From the NCBI RefSeq assembly GCF_014198245.1, contig NZ_JACIHE010000010.1:203512-267511 (forward strand): a stretch of DNA of 64,000 nt, given 5' to 3'. Positions 57,251-64,000 of this stretch are shown piece by piece. Position numbers and translations under genes: made by a program. Every line of letters begins with the position of its first letter. The stretch's first letter is position 1. The DNA comes from Bradyrhizobium sp. cir1. Lineage in GTDB: Bacteria; Pseudomonadota; Alphaproteobacteria; Rhizobiales; Xanthobacteraceae. The notes beneath the pieces are model-generated. The model did no database searches. It was not told the origin of the DNA and was given only the letters and a program-made list of their open reading frames with translations.

Positions 57251-58722
57251 CCGATTTGACATCGCTGACGCTCGCCGAGGCCCGCAAGGGTCTCGCCGAC
57301 AAGACTTTCACGTCACTCGAGCTGACCGACGCGCACCTCTCCGCGATCGAAGCTGCGCGCGTGCTCAACGCCTTTGTGATGGAGACGCCCGATCGCGCGC
57401 GCGACATGGCGAAGGCCGTGGACGAAAAGATCGCCAAGGGTGAGGGTGGCCCGCTCGCCGGCATCCCGCTCGGCATCAAGGATCTGTTCGCGACCAAGGG
57501 CGTGCGCACCACGGCGTGCTCGAAAATCCTCGGCAATTTCGTGCCGACCTACGAGTCGACCGTGACCTCGCAGCTCTGGCGCGACGGCGCGGTGATGCTC
57601 GGCAAGCTCAACAATGACGAGTTCGCGATGGGCTCGGCGAACGAGACCTCCTGCTTCGGCCCCGTCGGCAATCCCTGGCGGCGTGACGGAAGCAACACGA
57701 CGCTGGTGCCGGGCGGCTCGTCCGGCGGCTCGGCCTCGGCCGTGGCGGCGCTGCTGTGCATGGGCGCGACCGCGACCGACACCGGCGGCTCGATCCGCCA
57801 GCCGGCGGCGTTCACGGCCACCGTTGGCATCAAGCCGACCTATGGCCGCTGCTCGCGCTGGGGCATCGTTGCCTTTGCCTCCTCGCTCGACCAGGCAGGA
57901 CCGATCGCGCGCAGCGTGCGCGATGCCGCGATGCTGCTGCGCTCGATGGCCGGGCACGATCCGAAGGACACGACCTCTGTCGATATCCCTGTGCCGGATT
58001 ACGAGGCTGCGATCGGCAAGTCCGTGAAGGGCATGAAGATCGGCATCCCCAAGGAGTATCGTCTCGATGGCATGCCGGCCGAGATCGAAAAACTCTGGAG
58101 CGAGGGCGCGGCCTGGCTGAAGGCGGCCGGCGCCGAACTCGTCGAGGTGTCGCTGCCGCACACCAAATACGCGCTGCCGGCCTATTACATCGTGGCGCCG
58201 GCGGAGGCTTCATCCAACCTCGCGCGCTACGACGGCGTCCGCTACGGCCTGCGCGAGCAGGGTAAGAACATCATCGAGCAGTACGAGAACACCCGCGCCG
58301 AAGGTTTTGGCGCAGAGGTGCGCCGCCGCGTCATGATCGGCACCTACGTGCTCTCGGCCGGCTATTACGATGCCTATTACCTGCGCGCCCAGAAGGTGCG
58401 CACGCTGATCAAGAAGGATTTTGAGGATTGCTTCGCCAAGGGCGTCGACGCCATCCTCACGCCGGCGACGCCGTCGGCGGCCTTTGGCATCGGCGAGAAG
58501 GGCGGCGCCGATCCGGTCGAGATGTATCTCAACGACATCTTCACGGTGACCGTGAACATGGCGGGCCTGCCCGGCATCGCCGTGCCCGCCGGCAAGGACG
58601 CGCAGGGCCTGCCGCTCGGCCTGCAGTTGATCGGCCGTCCGTTCGAGGAGGAGACGCTGTTCTCGCTCGGCGAAGTGATCGAGCAGGCGGCCGGCCGCTT
58701 CACGCCCGCGAGGTGGTGGTGA
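57247..58722 (+). CDS. gatA: Asp-tRNA(Asn)/Glu-tRNA(Gln) amidotransferase subunit A
   Basis: A 491-residue glutaminase subunit that frees ammonia for GatB. The amidase triad is seen as LGIKDLFATKG (Lys), PGGSSGGSASAVAA (cis-Ser) and DTGGSIRQPAAFTG (nucleophile Ser). YGRCSRWGIVAFASSLDQ is the usual GatA segment. It starts inside the stop codon of the preceding small gene and its stop overlaps the GTG of the next gene. Confidence 0.96.
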   Translation: MTDLTSLTLAEARKGLADKTFTSLELTDAHLSAIEAARVLNAFVMETPDRARDMAKAVDEKIAKGEGGPLAGIPLGIKDLFATKGVRTTACSKILGNFVPTYESTVTSQLWRDGAVMLGKLNNDEFAMGSANETSCFGPVGNPWRRDGSNTTLVPGGSSGGSASAVAALLCMGATATDTGGSIRQPAAFTATVGIKPTYGRCSRWGIVAFASSLDQAGPIARSVRDAAMLLRSMAGHDPKDTTSVDIPVPDYEAAIGKSVKGMKIGIPKEYRLDGMPAEIEKLWSEGAAWLKAAGAELVEVSLPHTKYALPAYYIVAPAEASSNLARYDGVRYGLREQGKNIIEQYENTRAEGFGAEVRRRVMIGTYVLSAGYYDAYYLRAQKVRTLIKKDFEDCFAKGVDAILTPATPSAAFGIGEKGGADPVEMYLNDIFTVTVNMAGLPGIAVPAGKDAQGLPLGLQLIGRPFEEETLFSLGEVIEQAAGRFTPARWW

Positions 58723-59015
58723 ATGTCGCGGCATTCATCGTGAGCCTCGACGGCGCGGCGCCCGCGCCGGAGCTGAACGCGCCGCTTAGAGGTCTCTGGT
58801 GGGCCGCCAAGGGCGACTGGGACCAGGCGCACAAGATCGTTCAGGATGACAACAGCCGCGACGCCGCCTGGGTGCACGCCTATTTGCACCGCGTCGAAGG
58901 CGATCTCGGCAATGCCGGCTACTGGTACCGCCAGGCCGGTCAGGTCGCGGCAAAGGATTCATTGGAAGCGGAGTGGGAGCGGATCGCTGCCACGCTGCTC
59001 GGGAGCAAGACATGA
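58719..59015 (+). CDS. Small hypothetical protein between gatA and gatB
   Basis: A 98-residue ORF with GTG start overlapping the gatA stop (GTGA) and AGGTGG upstream. The pattern LRGLWWAAKGDWDQAHKIVQ, AAWVHAYLHRVEGDLGNAGY, WYRQAG reads as a helical, TPR-like module. It has no catalytic motif that I recognise. The stop overlaps the gatB ATG. A GTG at 58740 is a less likely start. Confidence 0.78.
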   Translation: MNVAAFIVSLDGAAPAPELNAPLRGLWWAAKGDWDQAHKIVQDDNSRDAAWVHAYLHRVEGDLGNAGYWYRQAGQVAAKDSLEAEWERIAATLLGSKT

Positions 59016-60490
59016 GCACGGCCACGCACAAGCTTCTCAGAGGTGCCACCGGTGACTGGGAGATGGTCATCGGCATGGAGATCCATGCCCAGGTGACGTC
59101 GAACTCAAAGCTATTCTCGGGCGCCTCCACCACGTTCGGCGGCGAGCCGAACAGCCACGTGTCGCTGGTGGACGCGGCGATGCCGGGCATGCTGCCCGTG
59201 ATCAATGAGGAATGCGTCAGGCAGGCTGTCAGGACCGGTCTCGGCCTCAATGCGCAGATCAACCTGCGCTCGGTGTTCGACCGCAAGAACTATTTCTATC
59301 CGGACTCGCCACAGGGTTATCAGATCAGCCAGTACAAGTCGCCGATCGTCGGCGAAGGCGAGGTCGTCGTCGAACTGGACGGCGGCAAGACGGCCGCCAT
59401 CGGTATCGAGCGGCTGCATCTGGAACAGGATGCAGGCAAGTTGCTGCATGACCAGTCGCCGACCATGTCCTTTGTCGACCTCAACCGCTGCGGCGTGGCG
59501 CTGATGGAGATCGTCTCCAAGCCCGATATCCGCGATGCCGAGCAGGCCAAGGCCTATGTGACCAAGCTGCGCTCGATCCTGCGCTATCTCGGCACCTGCG
59601 ACGGTGACATGGAGAAGGGAAGCTTGCGCGCCGACGTCAACGTCTCCGTGCGCAAGCCCGGCGGGCCGCTCGGCACCCGCTGCGAGATCAAGAACATGAA
59701 CTCGATCAACTTCATCGGCCAGGCAATCGAGTACGAGGCGCGGCGCCAGATCGAGATACTCGAGGACGGCGGCGAAATCGACCAGGAGACACGGCTCTAT
59801 GACCCCAACAAGGGCGAGACGCGCTCGATGCGGTCCAAGGAAGAGGCGCACGACTATCGCTACTTCCCTGATCCCGACCTGCTGCCGCTGGAGTTCTCGC
59901 AAAGCTTCGTCGACGAGCTGAAGGCTGAGCTTCCCGAGTTGCCGGACCAGAAGAAGACGCGCTTCGTCGCCGATTTCGGCCTGTCGGCCTATGACGCGAG
60001 CGTGCTCGTTGCCGAGCGCGAGAGCGCGGTGTTCTACGAGACGGTGCTCGACAAGCTCGCCAACCGCGCGCGCGACGGCAAGATGGCGGCGAATTGGGTG
60101 ATCAACGAGCTGTTCGGCCGTCTCAACAAGGAAGGCCGGGATATTACGGGCTCTCCGGTCAATGCCGAGCAGCTTGCTGCAATCATCGACCTGATCGGCG
60201 AGGGCACGATCAGCGGCAAGATCGCCAAGGATCTGTTCGAGATCGTCTGGCAGGAAGGCGGCGATCCCCGCGCGCTGGTCGAAAGCCGCGGCATGAAGCA
60301 GGTCACCGACCTCTCGGCGATCGAGAAGGTGGTCGACGACATCATCGCGGCCAATCCCGACAAGGCCGCGCAGGTGAAGGACAAGCCGCAGTCGCTCGGC
60401 TGGTTCGTCGGCCAGGTGATGAAGGCGTCCGGCGGCAAGGCCAACCCGCAGAGCGTCAACGATCTGCTCAAGTCCAAGCTCGGCGTCTGA
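59012..60490 (+). CDS. gatB: Asp-tRNA(Asn)/Glu-tRNA(Gln) amidotransferase subunit B
   Basis: A 492-residue subunit that activates the misacylated aminoacyl-tRNA with ATP and amidates it. Seen are VIGMEIHAQVTSNSKLFSGA, RKNYFYPDSPQGYQISQYK, RCGVALMEIVSKPD, and C-terminal GatB/YqeY domain patterns (LFGRLNKEGRD, FVGQVMKASGGKANPQ). It starts inside the stop codon of the preceding small gene. The presence of GatCAB implies no separate glutaminyl- or asparaginyl-tRNA synthetase route for at least one of the two amides. Confidence 0.96.
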   Translation: MSTATHKLLRGATGDWEMVIGMEIHAQVTSNSKLFSGASTTFGGEPNSHVSLVDAAMPGMLPVINEECVRQAVRTGLGLNAQINLRSVFDRKNYFYPDSPQGYQISQYKSPIVGEGEVVVELDGGKTAAIGIERLHLEQDAGKLLHDQSPTMSFVDLNRCGVALMEIVSKPDIRDAEQAKAYVTKLRSILRYLGTCDGDMEKGSLRADVNVSVRKPGGPLGTRCEIKNMNSINFIGQAIEYEARRQIEILEDGGEIDQETRLYDPNKGETRSMRSKEEAHDYRYFPDPDLLPLEFSQSFVDELKAELPELPDQKKTRFVADFGLSAYDASVLVAERESAVFYETVLDKLANRARDGKMAANWVINELFGRLNKEGRDITGSPVNAEQLAAIIDLIGEGTISGKIAKDLFEIVWQEGGDPRALVESRGMKQVTDLSAIEKVVDDIIAANPDKAAQVKDKPQSLGWFVGQVMKASGGKANPQSVNDLLKSKLGV

Positions 60491-60506
60491 CGTCGCGCGT
60501 TCGAAG

Positions 60507-60533
60507 GAGGTGACGGATACGCTTCGTCACCTC
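60507..60533 (+). terminator. Hairpin after gatB, possible terminator
   Basis: GAGGTGACG, nine-base loop, CGTCACCTC: a perfect nine-base stem 16 bases after the gatB stop. There is no T run, so it may stabilise the 3' end or be Rho-linked rather than intrinsic. Confidence 0.5.
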
Positions 60534-61055
60534 GCGACGGGTTCGCGATGCGACGTTCGCGCGCATCGTCGGCGGCAAACATCACCCGCTGAGGGCGCGC
60601 AGCGCCACCGAATCGCCTTCGCGCGATTCGCGCAAAACGGCGGCTTGCACACGCTCTGACGAGCGCTTCCGCCGTTAAGCATGAAAATAATTTCGTTGCC
60701 AAAATTCGCGACTCAGAGTCCGCGACTCGCCTCCGCGAGGCGATCGAGCGCTTTGCAGCGTGCTTCGTCGCACTGATCACGCGTGATGTGCGCGCACAGA
60801 ATAATACTTGCTGCATAGAGTTTTTTTGCAATCGCGTCGCTTGACGACGTCGATGCTGCGAGAAGCATTTGCAATCGCGGACGCCTGTCTCTGCGTGTCG
60901 GCAAATCAAGCGCGGCTGGCGCACGCGCACCGCGCCGTCAACACTTCCTTAAGTGAGAAGATGTTTTTTTCGTCGTGTTGGTGTATTCGGGGTGAGTGCA
61001 TTCGATCCCCGAATGCACGCAGCGATTAAAGCCATCTCACACATCGGAGGGCAAC
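60534..61055. other. AT-richer 520-base region upstream of the Lys-rich peptide gene
   Basis: No gene was supported. The stretch from about 60660 to 61000 is visibly richer in A/T than its surroundings, with runs of T, two copies of TTTGCAATCGCG about 40 bases apart, and a hairpin GTGCATTCG / CGAATGCAC at 60996-61018. It probably holds the promoter and leader of the peptide gene, and may encode a small RNA. Confidence 0.5.
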
Positions 61056-61148
61056 ATGGCCAAGAAAGCGAAGAAGGCGAAGAAGGCGAAGAGCGCAGTG
61101 AAGAAGACTGCGAAGAAGACCCGCAAGGTCGCGAAGAAGAAGAAGTAA
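61056..61148 (+). CDS. 30-residue Lys/Ala-rich basic peptide, histone-like
   Basis: An ORF reading MAKKAKKAKKAKSAVK and ending KVAKKKK, with 15 Lys and one Arg in 30 residues. GGAGGG lies five bases before the ATG. The KKA repeats resemble the tails of histone H1-like and HU-tail proteins, so binding to DNA or RNA is likely by charge. It is too short for ordinary gene callers. It is preceded by the AT-richer region and followed at 61165 by a GCCGGCT/AGCCGGC hairpin. Confidence 0.7.
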   Translation: MAKKAKKAKKAKSAVKKTAKKTRKVAKKKK

Positions 61149-61164
61149 CTTCGCTTCTGAAGTT

Positions 61165-61188
61165 GCCGGCTCTTAAAGCAGCCGGCAC
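61165..61188 (+). terminator. Hairpin after the Lys-rich peptide gene
   Basis: GCCGGCT, eight-base loop, AGCCGGC, about 15 bases after the stop codon. It lacks a T run, so termination by it is uncertain. Confidence 0.4.
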
Positions 61189-62020
61189 GTCATCAGCGCC
61201 TCCCAGAGGTTCTGGTCGACGATAGAGGGTGTCGGCGAGACATCAGGTCAACGGTCGGGCCGTTCTCTTTCACGGTCCGACAGAAGAAACGAGTTTTCTT
61301 CGTTCGGTGCGGTTCTCCCTTCCGGGGCTCCGCAATTCCGCAAGCGGCCTTCGGGTCAACGTGGAATCTGGTCCTGACGTGTTCGCCGACGCCCTCGTTC
61401 TCCCTGACGCCGGGGTATTGCCGGCATCCCCTTTCCTGACATTGCTGATCTGACCGCGACGTGGTCGCACTGCATCTGTCGTGCTGCCTTGGGCAGGCGA
61501 GGGCCGAGGCCCGATTGCACGCTGTTTGCGCAACGCTTCTCCATCCGCAGCGTCATCGCCCGGCTCCGACCGGGCGATCCAGTACGCCGAGATGGTAGTG
61601 GTTGAATCGATGGGCCGCGGCGTGCTGGATTCCCCGCCGGAGCCTGTCATCGGGCTCGCCGAAGGCGAGACCCGGTGGCGGGGAATGACGGGGCGGGCGC
61701 GGTCCGCCACCACGCGTGATGGTTATCGTTCTCCCAAAATCGCAGGGTAAACCGGGTCTGACGAATCGCAGAAGTGCCTGCAAGACAGTCGCTTTTTGGA
61801 TTCTCCGAGCCCATGGCGCGGCCTCGCGTTTACGTCTGCTTCATCGCGATACTTAAACTGCCATTCAAATTTGCCCGCCATCATCGCCTCCAACAAGCCG
61901 GCAAACGGCATGGGGATGGAGTTGAGCAGTGTGTGATCCCGGAAAGGGTCATGCACATCAGAGTTGGACGGGAGCCGCGCTCGGGGGAACGAGGCGGCAC
62001 AAGAACAAAGGGGATGCGTT
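61189..62020. other. 830-base stretch without a supportable gene
   Basis: This holds the palindromic element at 61551 and otherwise only overlapping, unconvincing open frames on both strands. The codon pattern and lack of ribosome binding sites argue against them. Confidence 0.5.
61551..61691. repeat. Dispersed palindromic element, family D (diverged)
   Basis: About 140 bp beginning CGTCATCGCCCGG and ending GGCGGGGAATGACG, with CCAGTACGCCG inside as in the copy at 19273, and an inner GGGCTCGCCGAAGGCGAGACCC hairpin. The ends are only partly complementary. Confidence 0.6.
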
Positions 62021-62287
62021 ATGTTTCAGGGTACTTTCGATCTGGAGTCGGCGACGCCGATCGACACAAGCGCGCTGTCGGACGTGCTGTTCGAGCGCGG
62101 GATCTATTGGGCGAGCGGCCGCTCCGGCCTCGTCGATCTCGTCGCCGCGCACAAATGGTTCAACCTCGCCGCCCTGAAGGGCCGCAAGGATGCCGTCGCG
62201 CTCCGCCAGGAAGTTGCCGGGCAGATGTCGGATGCCGAGATCTCGGCCGCGCAGCGCGAGGCGAGGGCCTGGGTTTCCGCCCACTAG
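62021..62287 (+). CDS. SEL1-like repeat small protein
   Basis: An 88-residue protein starting MFQGTFDLESATPID. VLFERGIYWASGRSGLVDLV followed by AAHKWFNLAALKGRKDA is one SEL1-type helical repeat, and the end MSDAEISAAQREARAWVSAH matches the usual capping helix. SEL1 repeats mediate protein contacts. No signal peptide was seen. It is apparently transcribed alone, after the long non-coding stretch. Confidence 0.8.
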   Translation: MFQGTFDLESATPIDTSALSDVLFERGIYWASGRSGLVDLVAAHKWFNLAALKGRKDAVALRQEVAGQMSDAEISAAQREARAWVSAH

Positions 62288-62481
62288 GGTCATTTCCGTT
62301 CCGATGGATCGGAGCGGGGCTCCGGCTCTTGGCTGATGCGTCTTCCTTGCGCGGGCTGCTATCCGCTACGCTCGAAAACACCTTAAGTGGAGAAACGCGT
62401 CCGGCCCCGTGTTTTCACGGGTGAGCCTTGTTGCGCTGAATCAACGGTGTCGCCGTGCAGTCGCTTAAGAACCGGCCCGTA

Positions 62482-62691
62482 ATGAACGCCCGTGACACGA
62501 ATGGACAATGGCTGCCGATTCAGATCGCGCCCGACGATTGCGATCTGGAACTCGGACAGCCGCACAAGACAGGCATCGTGCCCTGGACCTTTCCGGCGCG
62601 CCGCAGGGCCGGCGTCTGGTTCAACGTCTGGACCAACGAGCCGGTTTTGATTTCGCCCTCGCACTGGCGCATCTGGCGGTCCGGCCGCTAG
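62482..62691 (+). CDS. Small hypothetical protein
   Basis: A 69-residue ORF starting MNARDTNGQWLPIQI. It has a Trp-rich second half (RRAGVWFNVWTNEPVLISP, SHWRIWRSGR) that suggests a folded beta domain. There is no recognised family. A Met nine codons upstream is an alternative start. It lies between the SEL1-like gene and an IS481 element. Confidence 0.55.
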   Translation: MNARDTNGQWLPIQIAPDDCDLELGQPHKTGIVPWTFPARRRAGVWFNVWTNEPVLISPSHWRIWRSGR

Positions 62692-62809
62692 GCGCGGACA
62701 CACATATATAGAGTGATCGCGAATCGGCTTGAGCTCGGTGGCGCTGATCCCAAGCGCGACTTTCGCAGGCGTTCGGCGGTCGCTTTCAGACGAAAGAACC
62801 TACAGACCT

Positions 62810-64000
62810 TGATGCTGCTGCTGCTGAGCGGCCCGAGACATAGGTGACAGAACGTACCGAACACATGGGTTACACTTTCCGCTTTTGTTCTGCGGGAGGT
62901 GTGGATGCCGTGGAAAGCGAGTTCGGTAATGGAGGAGCGCCTTCGCTTTGTCGCCCGCCTGTTGGACGGGGAAGCCATGACGGATGTCTGCCGGGAGTTC
63001 GGCATCTCCCGGAAGACCGGTTACAAGATTTTCGATCGCTACAAGGAACATGGCCTGGAGGCGCTGAGCGACCGCTCCAGGCGGCCGGTTCGCTACGCCA
63101 ATCAACTGCCGGCCCAGATCGAGACGCTGATTGTCCAGCTCAAGGCCGAGAAGCCGCATTGGGGGGCCCGCAAGATCCGCGAACTCCTGGTGCGACGGCT
63201 CGACGGCGATGTCCGGGTGCCGGCCAAAAGCACCATTCATGCGGTGCTCGATCGCCACGGCCTGGTCAGGCGGGGCGGCGGGCCGCGCCATCGCGCGCGC
63301 GGCACGTCGCTATCGCAAGGGACTGCCCCGAACGATGTCTGGTGCGCCGACTTCAAAGGCGAGTTCAAGCTTGGCAACAGCCATTACTGCTTCCCGCTGA
63401 CCGTCAGCGATCATGCCGCGCGCTTCCTGCTGCTGTGCGAGGCGCTCGACTCCACGCGCGAGGAGCCTGCCATGACCGCCTTCGAGCGCCTGTTCCGCGA
63501 GCGCGGCCTGCCGCTTGCCATTCGGTCCGACAATGGCGTGCCGTTTGCCAGTCCCAACGCCTTGTTCAATCTTTCCAAGCTCTCGGTATGGTGGCTCCGC
63601 CTCGGTATCGCCATCGAGCGCATCAAGCCAGGTCATCCGCAACAAAATGGCCGGCACGAGCGCATGCACCTCACCCTCAAGAAGGAGGCCACCAGGCCGC
63701 CTGGCTTCAACAGCCTGCAACAGCAGGAGCGCTTCGATGCCTTCGTGCACGAGTTCAATACCGAGCGCCCCCATGAGGCGCTCGGCATGAAGTGTCCTGC
63801 CGAGGTCTACACGGCTTCAGCGCGGGCCTATGCCGGCCTGCCGGAGTTGAGCTATCCCTTCCACGACCGCGACGTCGTCGTCACTGCCTGCGGCCGCCTC
63901 TGCCTGCATCGCAAGAGGATCAACATCTCAACCGTCCTGGCTGGCCAGAAGCTCGGCATCAAGGAGGTCGACGAGGGCATCTGGCTCGTCAGCTTCATGC
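62810..64000 (+). mobile_element. IS481-type insertion sequence, left part
   Basis: The element runs from an undetermined left end (between about 62800 and 62870) past the end of the window. The leader holds two related motifs, ACATAGGTGACAGAACGTAC and GAACACATGGGTTACAC, of the kind found in IS481-family terminal repeats. The right end and target duplication are outside the window. Confidence 0.75.
62905..64000 (+). CDS. IS481 family transposase (3' end outside window)
   Basis: At least 365 residues, starting MPWKASSVMEERLRFVARLL with GGGAGG upstream. The helix-turn-helix is TDVCREFGISRKTGYKIFDR. The DDE catalytic residues are visible: VWCADFKGEFK (D), IRSDNGVPFASP (D) and QQNGRHERMHLTLKKE (E). 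The rve integrase core and the C-terminal segment continue to the window edge with no stop. It appears intact as far as can be seen. Confidence 0.92.
   Translation, partial: MPWKASSVMEERLRFVARLLDGEAMTDVCREFGISRKTGYKIFDRYKEHGLEALSDRSRRPVRYANQLPAQIETLIVQLKAEKPHWGARKIRELLVRRLDGDVRVPAKSTIHAVLDRHGLVRRGGGPRHRARGTSLSQGTAPNDVWCADFKGEFKLGNSHYCFPLTVSDHAARFLLLCEALDSTREEPAMTAFERLFRERGLPLAIRSDNGVPFASPNALFNLSKLSVWWLRLGIAIERIKPGHPQQNGRHERMHLTLKKEATRPPGFNSLQQQERFDAFVHEFNTERPHEALGMKCPAEVYTASARAYAGLPELSYPFHDRDVVVTACGRLCLHRKRINISTVLAGQKLGIKEVDEGIWLVSFM

Noticed and set aside
60507..60533. GTTCGAA-like stretch and stem near 60500 considered as a tRNA
   Set aside because: No cloverleaf arms or acceptor stem could be built; only the single hairpin remains.
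61723..61956. Minus-strand 77-codon ORF with a plausible MPFAGLLEAMM start
   Set aside because: Composition is not unreasonable, but no ribosome binding site, partner or family supports it.

Overview
The window is a high-GC alphaproteobacterial chromosome segment and looks like Bradyrhizobium or a close relative in the Nitrobacteraceae. The evidence is the set of Rhizobiales-type families (EipB/DUF1849, DUF3572, divK-pleD, an FixK-type Crp/Fnr regulator), the small lineage-typical proteins, and the many long palindromic intergenic elements. This is an assignment from family recall and base composition; no marker gene fixes the species.

Layout. 1-4.8 kb: 3' end of clpA with a terminator, a lipoprotein, a DHA2 MFS transporter, a cytochrome c paired with an unlisted 54-aa membrane protein, and an aldo/keto reductase. 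4.8-9.5 kb: HAD phosphatase, an orphan TRAP binding protein, a lytic transglycosylase, AzlCD and TrmO. 9.5-15.5 kb: a RidA-GDPD-GNAT-HIT operon on the minus strand, then eipB, a second RidA, a NUDIX protein and an ACT-domain protein. 15.5-19.1 kb: dinB, DUF3572, and the divK-pleD two-component/c-di-GMP pair.

19.4-28.0 kb is the most accessory part. It lies between pleD and rpmG, which I recall as neighbours in other Rhizobiales. It holds a divergent TetR/MFS pair with a perfect 16-bp operator-like palindrome, a NUDIX gene, a FixK-like regulator behind FixK/FNR-type boxes, an NTF2-like gene, and a 1358-residue protein joining a degenerate receiver domain and a LuxR helix-turn-helix to about six 77-residue tandem repeats. 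A TTAA-N7-TTAA site (CtrA-type) lies just upstream of that gene. This protein is the best candidate for something undescribed.

28.0-47.0 kb is the minus-strand housekeeping series rpmG, (LLM oxidoreductase), NUDIX, DUF983, rnr, topA, dprA, plsY, pyrC, pyrB, interrupted by lineage-specific inserts (HxlR/SDR, azoR/HxlR, amidase/patatin). The pyrC product lacks the usual HxH metal motif. 47-56.6 kb: VanX-type dipeptidase, AidB-like acyl-CoA dehydrogenase, CPBP protease, ruvX-AEC operon, a frameshifted small membrane gene, a cyclase-family protein, and a LysR regulator divergent from two nitronate monooxygenase-type genes. 56.7-60.5 kb: gatC-orf-gatA-orf-gatB, a tightly overlapped operon for the Glu/Asp-tRNA amidotransferase with two small unknown genes between the subunits. 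60.5-64 kb: an AT-richer intergenic stretch before a 30-residue lysine-rich peptide gene, SEL1-like and small unknown genes, and an IS481-type transposase cut off by the window end.

At least six families of 35-170 bp dispersed palindromes occupy the gaps between genes, mostly between convergent 3' ends. No tRNA, rRNA, CRISPR array or replication origin was recognised.
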